Source: Podocnemis expansa (taxonomy: Eukaryota; Chordata; Testudines; Podocnemididae). From it: a stretch of DNA of 64,000 nt. Position numbers and translations under genes: made by a program. This document shows positions 35,326 through 48,135 of the stretch, piece by piece. Under the pieces are notes generated by a model that had not been told where the DNA came from, searched no databases, and saw only the letters and a list, made by a program, of their open reading frames with translations. The stretch covers positions 42,486,905 to 42,550,904 of the forward strand of contig ML681991.1 in the NCBI GenBank assembly GCA_007922195.1, written 5' to 3'. Numbering within the stretch: position 1 is the first letter of the stretch; every line of letters starts with the position of its first letter.

Positions 35326-38300
35326 CGATCTGGATGTTCCTCCTGCAATGATTGCTTTTCTCACATTGACCTAAGGGAAGGTGCACTCTGCAGGGAACCA
35401 AGTGATTATGAAGTCAAGTGTCACAAGACTCCTTGTTTGTTTTGCAGGAATACACAACCACCTGTTCCTGAGGTTTGGTCAGCTGGCAGCATGTTCTGCT
35501 CAAGGGGTGAGTGTATTCCTCCAAGAGGTTTGTATAGGAATGAGGGAGACATGTGGTGGTGGGTCCCAGCAGTGCCTGGAAGATCTGACTCTTGCTTGGC
35601 CATTCATGGAGAAATCAGAAAGCAAAAGTTGCTGTAGAGGGTACTGTATGCGTGTAAGTAGGCAGTTTTTCTCTTCTTGAAAAGACACTTTTGTCTCACC
35701 TCCTTGCCATCTTCTAAGGGCAGAGGAAGGAGAAGCAGTTGATTATTTTTGCCCCATCAGGAGAGCCTTGACCCTGAAACATTCTAAGAGCCACAGGGTT
35801 CCCGAGCTGTTGGCTCATTATATTGCAGACAGGAAGCCAGCAGGTGAACTGCACAGGCTGGGAGTTTTTTCCAAGAAATAGCAGCAGGGTAAGCACTGAA
35901 GCAGGAATGTCACCGACTGCAAGCATTTCCCCGAGGTTGTCATTAACAAGCCAGCCATCAGAAGCTCTGGCCACCAAAGAGCAATTCCATTTCTTTCTAT
36001 CACTTTTTGATTTGCTTCTGCCTGCATAAGATGGCACCTGTTGTTCCTTCAACTGGACAGGAGCAGGGAACACTGGCCGGATCCACTAGTGTAAAGGGGT
36101 GGAGGAGGGAGTCTGACAGTTGTCTTCACAGTAAGAAGCTGTGCAAATCAATCTGATGCTAGTTTGCATCAAATCTACCCTCATTGGTGACAGCGAAGCG
36201 ATAGGACAAAGGGACACATTTGGTTGGGGAACGGTGTCTGACTTGCGTGGGGAGAAAGAGTTTTTACTGAAAGCTGCAGGCCCCACTGTGCCTTTGATAA
36301 ATGCACCTTTTGTGTAGGCTTCTGAGAGACACAGGGCTGCAGGCTCACTTTGAGTCACAGCTGAGGCCGACCCAATTACACTTTTGCCTCCTTGTAGCAT
36401 GTGGCTGTTTCTTGCGTACCTGAGTGCACCTCTGTTCAGAGCCTGGGGTGCTGCGGTATATTTTAAATTAATTTTTTCAGCCATGGAGACCGAACAACTC
36501 AGTCATCAACAAAGCAGCTCTTAGAACCAATTCATTCTAAGGCATAGCCCCTAATAAAATTCAGCTCCCTGTGAAACAATGTATAAATCAAATTGCCAAG
36601 CCTCCCATAGACGCTATGCTGCTCTGCTGCTTTCCCTCCCACGCTGCACTAGGGGCATGTCAGACTCTGCTTCCCCGAACAGAGGCTGGAAAGAGCTTGA
36701 AGAACAGCGAAATGCCACCTTCCATATTTTCTAAGTTATTCTGCTCCTGGGCAGCTGTTTTTTTCCTGCTCGCTGGGTAGGTTAGACTGCTGGTGCCACA
36801 CAAAGAATCAGGGCAATGGGAGAACTATTAATTAGTGAGAGTTTATTTTTTGTAACTATCCCTCAAAGAGCAGGAGACTGGAGTTAGTGACCCAAAGATG
36901 TCCTGTTCAGTCCCATGTCTCTAGAACAGCAGGGACTGTGTGATCTTTCTGTAGGTTGCTCTGTGTGCAGGGCTCAATGTGAAGTTGTATCCTGCCTGCT
37001 GAGGTAGGGTGTCTCCACATACTGCCCAGGCACACACTGCGGGCTACAGGTGGACAGGGGTGCGACTCCAAGGTATTCACTCCCCAACCTGAAGTCACAC
37101 TATCATTAGCAGCAGCCAAGGGTGAGCTAGGGGCACTCCAGTGGGCAACAGCTTACTCTGCCTTGCCCCAGTAGGAAACCCCATGGTCCATTCCCTCATG
37201 GTGCTGGCCAAGGCAGGGCTTGGCCACAAAGTGTACTCAGAAGGTGGATGTCCCAAAACCTAGCCAAAATTTCCCCTTTGGGGCTGAAGGCAGCTTGAGG
37301 AAGAGCCCCTGGAGACAATGGGATGAATGTGGCTGAGAGTTGAAGAGCAGTGGGAATCGCCCTTGCTGCACCCCCAATGCTTCAGCACAGGGAGAGAAGC
37401 TGCCCAGGTGGAGCCATTGTGTGGCAGCAAGCTGAGAGCAGATGGCAAGGCTGAAGAATGCACTGGGCCTGCCTCATACTTTGTGAAATGGTCCTGCTCT
37501 CCCGGATTGCAGTGGAAGAGTCCTCACAGACACACTTCCCTCCCTGCACCTCCAAGTCCACAGGCCAATTTTCTCCAACCCTGCAGCCATTTCTGCCCAT
37601 GTCCGATGAGTGCAAGACACAACCCCATCTAATGACTCTATAGGTGATGAGATAATGGAGGATCTGTCCACGTGCCAACCTGCCATGAACAGATACAGCC
37701 TCCAGCTCCCTCAGGACTACTCTAGGCCCCACTGAACTCAGGCAGGTTGTTGCTAGTTCAAGTGGGAGCAGGACCAGTGCCTCGGTGCAGTGGCCAGTAC
37801 AACCCATGTTGGAGGAGATGTTCATTACAAGCCCATGATAAACCAAGTCATGCTTTTGAACACTGGAATAACAGCTCACTGCATGCTCAGAGCTGAAAAC
37901 AGTAAAGTTATTGACTGGGGAGGGTTTGTTGTCCTTAACTAACTGGGCAGCTGCAGGGGCCTGGAGTTAATGACCCAAAGAGGTCCCTTCCCATCTCTCA
38001 GAACCAACTCATCAGCTGCACACCCAGGTGATCCAAGCAAAGCAAACATCCCTTTACTGGATGGCTTAAATTTAAGTGTCACATAAAACAATCCAACCTT
38101 GACTAGGGAGCAGATGGCAGTCTGGATTCTAATCTCACTCAGCCTGCTGCAGCTACTTGGACTCAGCAGAGTGCCTGCTGTTTTCCCACAAGAGAGTGCT
38201 CATGGACTCATGCAGTGAATCCACTTTGTAGGCTTCTGCTGCTGACTAGAGCCACCCTCTCCAGTTTCAGCCAAGCCCGGACTCTCCTTCAGGCAGAGGA

Positions 38301-41242
38301 ACTTTGCACAGGTGCCCAGCCGAGGGTTACAGTTGAACATGGTCTGGGGGAAGCCAGCCTTCCTCCCTCTTGCCCTAATGACTTTGCACACATAGAGCCC
38401 ATTTGGAAGTGATGTATTGAGGCTCCCTCTCTGCCATGGCACCAGATGTTCTCATAACTTCATGGTGTCTCCAAGCTGTCCCAGGGCCAACTGATGGAAA
38501 ACACGCAGCCCTTGGCATTTTCACGGGGACAATGAAGCTGTCGAATCCTGCTCCCCACAGTTCGCAGCTTGTCATAGTAAACGAGGTTCTGCTCACAGTG
38601 CCAGAGCATCCATGACACAAGAATGGAGAGTGAACGATGACTAGATCTTCACTGCCTGGGCCCCAGAGCCCTGCTCGGATGCACTGGTCTTAGATAACAG
38701 CTTCAGCTCGCTTTGCGTGTGCGGGGGTTGCTGCACATTCCCCAGTCATATACAAAGCTAACCTGTGCTTGGGAGCTCTCTCCAGTCGTTAACTCCTTTG
38801 GTGCTGGCAGCACCTTTGGGGGAAGGGGATCCTGAAGTGCTAAAGCCCATGCACGTAGGCATTACTCCTTTCCAGCCCTGTTCCTGCTGCATTGCAGTGT
38901 GCAAGGTAACGTCCATGTGTCACTGTCTAGCCCACACAAGGCAGCAGCAGAAGCAGATGCCCGCTCACGCCTCCCATCTTTGCCCCTACTAGCCAGTCCA
39001 GTCCCTGATTACTGCCCTGCCCGCCCATCCTGGCGCCCTTCTGCCAATCACCCGGGTGGTCCCTACACTTCCCATGACATGGGTACCCTCCAGTCCTCTC
39101 ATTCCTGCATCTCTGGCTCCCTGCCACTCCCCACCAACCCCAGATTCCCCGTTTCACCTACTCCCCACACTTTCTTTGTCTTTACCGGCAGCATAACTGG
39201 GCACCTGCCACCCCTTCTGATGGTGCTTCCCTGTCACTGAGGTTGCTGCACTCTGCTAACCTCCGCACTCCTCTGCTGGTTGATCGATTAGCTTGGCTGC
39301 CCTCTTGGACCCAGAGGTCCCAGTGAGGGGCACAGTGAGTGCCTCGTCTGTTCAGAGGGGTCTGGCAAGCCAGATAGTGTGGTAGGATTCATGTCTTCTG
39401 GGGTCTGCTGCCAGTTCTGCAATGTGAGCCCACAGGCAAGCCACCGTGCCCCAGGCTCTACAGAGGGGGCTAATGATACCCCACTACCTTCAAGAAGGGC
39501 TTGGAGCTCTGTGATGGACAGTACCAAGAGGCTTTTTGTTCTGGATGCTGGATCGTGCCATTCCACAGGGCAGGAGCTGTGGCCTCACTGTCACCGCTTC
39601 TGTACTCCACTAGGGAGTGGGTGACAGGAGCCCGCCATGCTGATGTGCACAGAAGAAGAATCATCGCAATCCCCCTTTTAGGGAGATTGCCCCATTAGCT
39701 CAGGAGCTCCCTGGGGAGTTAGCTGAGACGATGGCCATTGCGCTGGCACACCACTGCTCATAACCTCCATGTGCAGAGGCCACCTTGTGTCCGTCCATGG
39801 GAGGGCACTGAGGCAGTGGGGGCCCACAGGAGGAGCTCCACTGAGCTGCCCCAAACACACAGAGACCTATCATGGACTCTCCAGCCCTCTCTTGGACACC
39901 CGTCTGGTCTCTCATGCCCCACATGTTCCTTTCTCCCTTCCTCCATTGACCTTCCCCATTTTAACTTGGTAACAGTGTCCATTTCATTTCTGCAATGCTC
40001 CAGAGCAGACAGCTGGGATGAAGAACAGGACATGCAGCCAAGCCAGACAGTCTGCAAAAGAGCAAACCAACCCTTGCTGTCCCAGGTGCCTATAATGTTC
40101 TACTATCCTCACAAATGTTGCCTAGAGCAAGAACTGTTACCCTGAATTTCACCAGTGGCATGAAGCAATGCTCTTTTCTCCTGGCCTGAAATTCCCAGCA
40201 CTGCATTGTCTGTTACACACAGTGACCCTGGCACTCCCGGGCCTTCTTCCACAGAAGAAACTGGTACACTGAACCAGGGGAACAGGATATGTTCCCGCAA
40301 ACTCTCCCAAGCTCCCTTGTCATCTGCGCTCTAGCAGAACATTTCTATGATGGAAGACCTGGCCTGAGGTATAAATCTGTGAATTTACATGGCACATGAG
40401 GAAACGTCACATTGGCTGGAGCTGGCAATGCTTTCTGAGTGAAAACAATGCGAGGCCCCCTTGAGCCAAAGACGAAGCTGGGAGCTCTGCAGATGGAGGG
40501 GCTGGGCTTGCCATCCAGCGAGGCTGCCAAGAGGAGGAGGAATCAGACATTCATCCTCCAGAGGCTGCACCAAGGAAAACACAGCTCCTGTTACAGAGTC
40601 TGGGAAAAGGAAACCTGCTGGTTGCACAAGCCACCGCAGGTCACTGTCAGCTTGGGTTCCAGTACCACTCCTGCAGCAGCTGTGTCTAGGGCAGAGCCAG
40701 CAGCAACTTCTTACCCCTCAGATCTGCTACTGAGCCTCTAACTCTATGAAAGCAAATTCCATACTCCATTAGCCCTGAGAAGCCTTTATGGCCATGGAGC
40801 AAGTAGCTGGACTCCAGCGTGGCTGAGCTCTTATGGGAGAACCTACACGGCTAGAGCTGACTTTGGGCAGAATGCACCAAGGTGGCGTTCACATCCTGGT
40901 GGCAGTCTGCAGTGCCATGTGTTTTAGATAGAAATTGACTGCTCCTTGGAGTCGGAGTGAATTTGATCTCAGAGCCCAAGGGAGAGGCAATGACCGTGGC
41001 ACAACTGGGGGTTACTACAGCAAGTCACGCTGCAGTTGGCACTAGTTTGTACCTACAGATCCCTCAGTAGTGAAAACAAAGGTAAGAAGAGCACCAGCCA
41101 TCTCAGTGCAAGCGACACAGCCCTACAAGGGGAGTCTCCTGTCACACACAGTACCCAGTGCTGCCTCACAGTCAGCCACTGATGAAATTCCTGCAGGCAT
41201 TTCAGGAGAGGGAGGCAGAGGGAAGGAAAGAGATGTGCTTAC

Positions 41243-41450
41243 CAGGTTGAGGATCCTACCACCACTTCCCAGTAATGACACCCGCTGTCTATGAATATGT
41301 TGCCGGCTGCACCATAGCACCCAGTCCCGCTGAATCTCTCAGGCGTGTGGCTTTTTTTCAAGGAGCTCTCATCCTTTTCCATCTGCAGCCCATCGTTTGA
41401 GAGCTTCAGCTTCTTGTGGGCCATCTTGGGATCCAGCTTAAATGGTTGAC
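41243..41450 (-). CDS. MID2: MID2 (TRIM1) penultimate coding exon: end of FN3 linker and PRY half of B30.2
   Basis: A 208 bp internal exon. The acceptor reads TTTCTTCAG just above 41450 and the donor is CCTG followed by GTAAGC (41237-41242). It begins with GT, completing what should be a Ser codon, then encodes 68 residues starting [19 protein letters not shown] and ending in EVVVGSST plus two bases of a Trp codon. The next exon supplies the G, giving STW-YAIG across the junction without a frame break. The [15 protein letters not shown] stretch is the PRY motif, and [12 protein letters not shown] opens the SPRY core. [11 protein letters not shown] is shared by MID1 and MID2, while [13 protein letters not shown] and [10 protein letters not shown] favour MID2. 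The exon length equals, as far as I recall, the homologous MID1 exon. In this family the B30.2 domain lies C-terminal to RING, two B-boxes, coiled coil, COS box and FN3; those exons lie beyond the window. Confidence 0.95.
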
Positions 41451-41738
41451 CTGAAGAAAGGACAGAAAAAGCAATGGTTAAGGCATCTCTTTCCCCATCC
41501 CACAGGCTGAGCAGGGCAGGCAAACCCTGAACTGCCTTGGCTTGATACTCTCTTGTGCCTGTTACACTGCCATGGGATGTGAGACTGGGTTATCAGCTGC
41601 AGTACTTCTAACAACATACCAGAGCATTCACTAAAAGTACCAGGTATTCTCTGCACTTTCCATGCTGCCCACACTGGCAGGACGAGGCTCAGCACCATGC
41701 CTCACTACCCTAATCTCTAGAGCTGACTCCAGAGCAAA

Positions 41739-42133
41739 GTTCCAAAGGAGTAGCTGTGTTATTCTAGTTCAGCAAAACTGTGGCACTTTTAAAGACTGAC
41801 TACTTATTTATAGCATGAGCTTTTGTGGGAGAAAATCCCACTTTGTCTGAAATTTGTTAGTCTTTCAAAGTGCTCAGGACTCCTTGCTTGTTTTCCAGAG
41901 CAAAGTGTCTCTCTAAACTCACACAGCCCATGCATCACTTGAATCTTGTGACTAACAAATTTATTTATTGCATGAGCTTTCTTGGCAGAAAATCCCACTT
42001 TGTCGATGCTTTGATGAAGCAGGATCTTCTCCCACAAAAGCTCACGCAATAAATAAATTTGTTAGTCTTTAAGTGCCACAGGACCCCTTGTTTGTTTTAC
42101 TGAACTAGACTAACACAGCTGCCCCTTTGGAAC
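41739..42133. repeat. Double foldback repeat with GTTCCAAAGG inverted ends
   Basis: Begins GTTCCAAAGGAGTAGCTGTGTTATTCTAGTTCAGCAAAAC and ends with the near reverse complement ACTGAACTAGACTAACACAGCTGCCCCTTTGGAAC. The interior contains two hairpin-like units: GCATGAGCTTTTGTGGGAGAAAATCCCAC with ATTTGTTAGTCTTTCAAAGTGC, and GACTAACAAATTTATTTATTGCATGAGC with CACAAAAGCTCACGCAATAAATAAATTTGTTAGTC. It looks like two copies of the same element joined head to head. No coding capacity. Confidence 0.75.
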
Positions 42134-42379
42134 TTGAATCTCATGCACAACCTTCCAAGTTGGAAGTTCCAGTAGGGCATAGGCAGGAGCTAGGTAGGGT
42201 GCTGGCCTCATGCTTAGCCTCTGCACAAGAATTTATTTCACCTTCCTCAACCAAATACATGGAAGGGAGGAGTAGTTCTGAGGTTTGGCAATTAATTGAT
42301 CTTTGACTACTGGTAGTGGATATGCCAATGGCCTGAGATGAGACATTAGATGGGTTGGGACCTGAGTTATTACAGAGAA

Positions 42380-42711
42380 TTCTCTCTTGGGCATTTGGCT
42401 AGTGAGTCTTGCCCACATGCTCAGGGTTCAGCTGATCACTGTATTTGGGGTCAGGAAGGAATTTTCCCCAGGGCAGGCTGGCAAAGGGGGTTCACCTTCC
42501 TTGGCAGCATGGGGCACAGCTCACCTGCTGGTGGATTCTCTGTACCTTAAAGTCTTTTAATCCCTGATTTGAATTTTTAAATAACTGTCACAGGTTAGAA
42601 GTTTGTTACCAGAGGGGGTGGGTGAGGTTCTGTGGCCTGCATTGTGCAGGAGGTCAGACTAGATGATCATGTTGGTCCCTTCTGACCTTAGAGACTATGG
42701 ATCTGTAAGCC
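42380..42711 (+). mobile_element. L3/CR1-type LINE 3' end
   Basis: The order GGTCAGGAAGGAATTTTCCCCAGGGCAG, GGCAGCATGGGGCACAGCTCACCTGCTGG, GAGGTTCTGTGGCCTGCATTGTGCAGGAGGTCAGACTAGATGATCATGTTGGTCCCTTCTGACCTTAG is a widespread amniote CR1/L3 3' terminus, about 330 bp, sense orientation. Confidence 0.8.
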
Positions 42712-43313
42712 AAAGTAATAATTTGGCTTTCCACAGTCTGTGCTCGTAAGCTTGATACTTTCCCAGTGTAGTAGTACCAAAGAGCAAGCACTAGGGAACA
42801 TGCTTTGACAGAGAGTGAGTACGGACTCCAGCCCTTCATTCTCAATTAACAGACCAGATTTTGACAGATCCTCCACAGGTCTTTTAACGAGGGCTTGAAA
42901 CAGGACTGAAAGTCCTTTGTAATGTTCCAAGCCCTCAGAACGCCAAACTATTTCCTAATTGACATGTCTCAGGCTCTCTTTGATAAAACCCTTCTAAAGT
43001 TTCACTGCAGCCAGGGAACATCTGGCCTTGCTCATGCTGATAAACACAGAGCAATCCCTAAATGTCTCTTCTGGGAACCAGCTCCATAACACATTCGACA
43101 ATAAGTGCTAATGATTTTCTGAAAGCCTCTGTTCTTTGATGTTCTGGTAAAGGTATGTTGCCCTTGCTATAAATGAATGGGATCAGATTCTGCACCAGAG
43201 AAAAACTGAACGACTCCATCTGGCTCTGCGCCAGTCCATTGCAGGGCAAGCTCTCACACAGCTAACCTAGCTTTCATTTGGGTAGGAGACAGGTGGGGGC
43301 TATCTTGGAAAGC

Positions 43314-43936
43314 TACTGTATGTTCTCATATATAAGCCAATCAACGCATAAGCTGACCCCCCTGGACAGCACTGGGATGCTTTGGCAGAGCCCCCTACAA
43401 AACAGGGAAAAATGCATGACTTGCATATAAGCCAAGGTCCCTGCACAGCCTCGGGCCCTAAGCCCCCTGCCCTGCTCCACTGGCTTCCCCGGACTCCCCA
43501 ACTCCCTCTCTAACCCCTACACACTGCTGTCACTTTCCTCGGACTCCCTGACCCCATCCCTAACCTCTGGGCTATGTCGCTACTTTCCCCCTAATCCCCG
43601 ACACCCTCCCTAACCCCTGCACACTGCTGCTGCTTTCCCTGGACTCCGTCAACCCCCCATCCCCACCCACGGCCACCTTACCCGGCCGCTCCAGTGGCTA
43701 CAACAGACAGTGTGGCTCCCGCCCCTTACTTTAATCCTTGCCCGGGCGGACTACCCAACATGGTTGCTGGAGATGCATGCTGGGGCTCCTGCCTTGGGCA
43801 TGCTCAGAGGGGGAGATTTGAAAACTCCTGGGTTGGAGCTACTCTCTTCTGGCCTGACCCGTGCATAAGCTGAGTGCCTTTTTTAAAGGCAATTTCAAGG
43901 TATAAAAATTTTGGCTTATATGTGAGTTATACAGTA
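43314..43936. mobile_element. 623 bp inverted-repeat DNA element with TACTGTAT ends and internal minisatellite
   Basis: The left end TACTGTATGTTCTCATATATAAGCC is answered on the right by the reverse complement TACTGTATAACTCACATATAAGCC, about 25 bp of imperfect inverted repeat. AAGCTGA and CATAAGC blocks lie subterminally on both sides. Between 43490 and 43660 a unit of about 60 bp repeats nearly three times (pattern CCTAACCCCTGCACACTGCTG..CTTTCC..GGACTCC). No transposase ORF. If the outer TA pair is the target duplication it would fit Tc1/mariner-like mobilisation, but other superfamilies are possible. Confidence 0.7.
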
Positions 43937-44454
43937 CTTATAAAGCAAGTGCCACTGAATCTGGAGAGCTGTGGTGTTCTCCACTATCCAACAAACTCTG
44001 CTGCAGCGTCCTGGTCCTGCAACAGCTGCACCAGTCACCCAGATTCCATGTCAAAAAAGAAAAACATCATGAATTTACTGCCCAGAAAAGAGCCTATAAT
44101 ATCAGCAGCTTGAATCAGGTATCATGTGGGCCAACACTGTGCACAGGTCCCCAATAAGAGATCAAGTGCAGGGTGAACAAGTTCTGCCAATGCAGCTAAA
44201 GCTAGACATTCAGTATCTCCTGCTTTTCTAGTCAGGCTCACACCTCCAGCAGCTCTGCCAAAGCATCCCGGTGCTGCCCAGGGTGCCCCCCCCCACTCCA
44301 GCACCAGGTTCTCCACACCCAACTTACTGATGTTGCTCAGTCCTGACATGCAGCCCCCTGCAGTTCTAGCCCAAATGCTTCTGACACACATCTCTGTCAT
44401 AGTCCTTCCATCATCCTCCATCTTCAAAGCCTCTGACAAAGAGGGATTTTCTCC

Positions 44455-44558
44455 CATGAATGCTCATGTGATAAATAAATTTATTAGGCTTTAAAAGTGC
44501 CACAGGACTCCTTGTTTGTTCTGCTGAACTAGGCTAACATGCTACCACTTTGGGCCTT
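44455..44558 (-). repeat. GACTAACAAATTT foldback SINE-like repeat, fragment
   Basis: CTCATGTGATAAATAAATTTATTAGGCTTTAAAAGTGCCACAGGACTCCTTGTTTGTTCTGCTGAACTAGGCTAACATGCTACCACTTTGG is the reverse-oriented end of the repeat family described at 41739-42133. Confidence 0.75.
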
Positions 44559-44859
44559 CCATCACTAGCCCTTTAGGCAACTATTAGAGTCCTGGATATA
44601 CGTACCACCGCATTTCCAGGAGGGCCTCCCACCCTTTCAAAGAGAGCTGGCAGGAGTCAGAATTAATTCATCACTGGACCATTAGGCACTTGGATTAAAG
44701 GGAAAACACACACAGCAAAACCAGGGCTAGTGGGAGGGGACCGAACCCAGCCAGCGCCAAACAGAATCTAATAGCGTGGCCTAACCCTGGGATATTATAC
44801 CAATATTCTCTGGCCAGCAATATGCAATCTACTGTTATGCAAAAAAGGCATTAAATAGG

Positions 44860-45090
44860 GAGTGTTATTACAGAATAGGACTGGCGTTTAAGAGGCCTGA
44901 ACCCTGTGCTGATCTCTCCTGGGGCATGTGGAGTGAGTGTGGGTTACTCACTTCCCCTTCTGTGCCTCAGTGTCCTCATCTATCACACAGATAGTAGCAC
45001 TTGTCTAGCTCACAGGGGTGCTGAAAGGGCAAATCAACCATCTGCAGGGCACTCAGCTCCTGGCTGGGTGCTGAGGTAAAGATGCCACAG
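44860..45090 (+). repeat. MIR SINE, nearly full core
   Basis: GGGTTACTCACTTCCCCTTCTGTGCCTCAGTGTCCTCATCTATCACACAGATAGTAGCAC, then TAGCTCACAGGGGTGCTGAAAGGGCAAATCAACCATCTGCAGGGCACTCAG. Order and spacing match MIR in sense orientation. Confidence 0.8.
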
Positions 45091-45899
45091 TTATTAAAAG
45101 AAGCGTGACTTTCAGAGTCCCCGAGAGCCTGAATGGAGGGACAAATGGGAGTCTGCTGTGCTGTATGGGTGATTGAAGCTTTTTAGTGATGCTCTTTATT
45201 AACAGGCTGAAAGAGGCAGGGGAGCCTGAGACTGAAGCACAGGCTCTCTAACGAGTCTCTTTGCTGTTTGGAAAGCAGGCCTTTTCTTTTGCTTCAGGCT
45301 TGAGCACAGATGACAAGGAGAGAAAGGACTGCACTGGGAGGTGGACACTAGCAACAACAGCAGCCAGACAGCAGGAGAGAGATGTTTATTGTGCTCATGG
45401 TGAAGTATATGGGGAGAAATATGAGCAGCCTATAATGAGCCATCCTTTCCCAGAACATAATCCTGCTCCTCCATCTTTCTTCCCTGCACTAACAGCTGTG
45501 GTGAGGACATGCTGCAGCCTGGATAGTCGTTCAGTGGTACCAGGCCTGGAATAATTTGTACAGTGGGGGCACCACAGGTGGAAATCACAGATCAGAGTTG
45601 TTGTTATCCAAGCCAGAGGATCTGGAAGCACATACAGCACTCCTGGGTCCAGGCCTATGTAGCCATTCAGGATCAGCTTAGGCAGAAGGCTGGCTGCATC
45701 CACCAAAATGATGTCACCCCTTTGGCTCTTGTTTGCACCCCACTGAACTTCACCCCCCAGGCTGCCCGTGAGAGGCAGATGGTGTTGACAGAACCTGCCA
45801 TGACCCCCTACAAGCAGGATATGTCCACACTGCCATTAGATGCCCGTAGGTGACTTGTGCTGTCTAGGGTGGTTTAATTGCAGTGTCAAAGGGAGTTTG

Positions 45900-47950
45900 C
45901 CTCTTGTTGAAGTATCATCTCATGGCAGTGGGCCCTGAAGGTGGATCAGGGGAGGAGGGAGGGAACACAGCTCTATGACATATCATTAATGGACAATTTC
46001 TGAGATCCCCCCGTCTGTCATGATCAATTCCCACCCAAGGCAAAGTGCATAAAAGACAGCCCTTGAAAGTAATGGAGGAAGTGATGGGCGGCATCAGTGG
46101 TGCAAGGTGGATCTCAAATGAGACCTCAGAAGTAGCCCTTTGCAGGTGATAGAGACATGGTGATAGAGGGGACTGAGGCCTCAATCTCTGCAGAGGCTTA
46201 GCTGGACACGGTTAGTAGAACATGTGAGGAGAAGGTGGCCTTGATCTACAGGTTTGTCTCTGCTCTTTCCTTCTTGGGGTTGGTCTATCTTGAGTCCTGT
46301 AATGAGTGTAGAGACTCGTCTGTTTTCTCTGTCCACCTGAGTGGCCCTGGTGGCTGCTGACAGGTGTAGGGCCTCATCCCATGTGCCACATCCCTCATGA
46401 AGGGAATGCCCTGAATGGCATTCTAGACTTCCCTAGGGAAACCTGATGCTTGTATCCAAGAAACCCCACATACAAATATACCAGTGGCCAGATCTCTGGA
46501 TACAGATGCACATATCTGCTGCAACTTGGGATGTTTTCTGCACTAACTCACCCTCCTCTACGAAAGGCTGGAATTGGGCTCTGTCCCCTGGGGAGAATTT
46601 TCCTTAAAGTCCACTAGCTTAGACTAGTTGTTAAAGTTGTGTTTCACTAATGAAGCCTGATAGCTAGTGACACAAAACTGCAGATCCAGAGATTAAGACT
46701 TTCCTTCCCAGGAGGTCCAGTGTCTTTGAGCCCTTATCTTCAGGATGGCCTTTGATGGTGTGTCTTAGCCTTCTCTGCAACTGCTCTGCTTCTACAGAGT
46801 TGGGGGTGGGATGGGAAAAAGAATTTGGCTCTCTTGCTGAGGACAAAATAGTATCTGTTGGCTCCTGAAGGTGTGGAATGCTGGAGTGTGCCAGACTGAT
46901 CTAGCTAGTTCCATGATGGCATCATTAATGGCATCATTAATAGGAAGTGCCTCCTTACTTGGTCCTGTAGATTGCAAAATATCCAGGAGCCAGTGTGGTG
47001 GGTTCTGGACCTCTTCCAGTAGCAGTTAGAGGTCCGTGGCAATTCTTTGCAGTGGTTTCCCATGCTCTGATGGTCATCTGGTGGAGACAGAGGAAGGACA
47101 GACTGTTTCATCTGGAGATGAGTGATGGTTAGAGATGAGATGGCTTCTGAGACTTTGATGTAGTTTCATCCTCTAATATAGCAGTGTCCCTTGGGAGAGT
47201 CAGGCTGGACAGGAAGGGAGACTTTGGATAAGGGAGAAGGATATCCTTCCAGTGTTGGGTAAGTCTCTATGTCCTGTGTCCAGGAAGGCTCCGACAGTCA
47301 GGAACAAGGATACTTGTGTGTTCCTGGAAGTTGTGCAGTCCTTGGATGAACAAGTCAGTGCTGGCCTGCATTCATGAATGGAACCAGTGAATGATGATCC
47401 TAATGTATCAATCACGAAGAGATCTTTCCTCCTGAAAGCCCTTAGTCTCCACTTTGGGGTTTTCAGTAGGGCGGCTCCTTGAGGTCAGATGAGTCTTTGT
47501 TCATGGACCCCAACAGGCTCAGTGAGGGCTTGTGTCTCTTATTGACATGATAGTACCTCTTATGCTCATGAGAAAGCCTGGAAGATGAGTCCTTGGGCTC
47601 AGGAAATGTGGACTCCACTTCTACTCACATGCTTGGAATGGCTCTGCTCAGCAGTAAGGGTTGATGTACAAGGAAGGGGGTTCTCCCTGGCCTGAATTGT
47701 TGAGGGTCTCATAGCCTTCTCTGTCAGGTGCTTCCTTAGGTGATGCACATGAGTTCTTGGTGGAAATGAATGACACATATTGCACTTCGCTCAGATATGC
47801 ATCTCACTCAAGCTGTAGTGAGGCTGTGCTGGTGATCATCGCCGACTGAGAAGGGGTGGGAGAGCAAGAGATGCCGTACTCGAACTCCAGGATTCTGGGC
47901 ATAGTCCCAGACGACAGGGAGGGAGTCCTCATCTGGGGAAAAATAACCTA
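45900..47950 (-). pseudogene. Decayed retroelement gag-like remnant, DIRS-like
   Basis: Minus-strand segments around 46664-46977 read, in two frames that overlap by a shift, MELARSVWHTPAFHTFRSQQ followed by PQQESQILFPIPPPTL, and NSFSHPTPNSVEAEQL followed by HTIKGHPEDKGSKTLDLLGRKV. This order (a Trp-x-Thr-Pro block, a SHPxPNS block, then a K-D-x-K-LDLLGRKV block) resembles the gag-type ORF of retroelements common in turtles that I recall as DIRS. Further minus text up to about 47950 (GTCGTCTGGGACTATGCCCAG near the end) fits the 5' part of that ORF. Stops and frameshifts break it; no reverse transcriptase or tyrosine recombinase is present. The class name rests on memory and could be wrong. Confidence 0.45.
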
Positions 47951-48004
47951 CACTAACTATATGATACAACTTTAACTATACTAATAGGCATTAAAAATTT
48001 GCAT

Positions 48005-48135
48005 AGCTGTAGTAGTACCCGAAGGCCCCAATAAGACTAGGTCATATTGTGCTAGGCACTGTACAATTACAAAAGGACAGGCCTTGCTTCAAAGAGCTTC
48101 CAATCAAATTCAAGACAGGACCCAGGTGATGATAC
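48005..48135 (+). repeat. GGCCCCAA..GTGCTAGGCACTGTACAA SINE/LINE-tail repeat
   Basis: CGAAGGCCCCAATAAGACTAGGTCATATTGTGCTAGGCACTGTACAATTACAAAAGGACAGGCCTTGCTTCAAAGAGCTTCCAATC is a widespread amniote dispersed repeat. It usually precedes the AACTGAGGCACAGAGAGG tail seen alone at 49620-49740. Family name not assigned. Confidence 0.65.

Noticed and set aside
36078..36090. GGATCCACTAGT, resembling a cloning polylinker
   Set aside because: Only 12 bases match and the flanks continue as ordinary genomic sequence, so chance is more likely than vector contamination.
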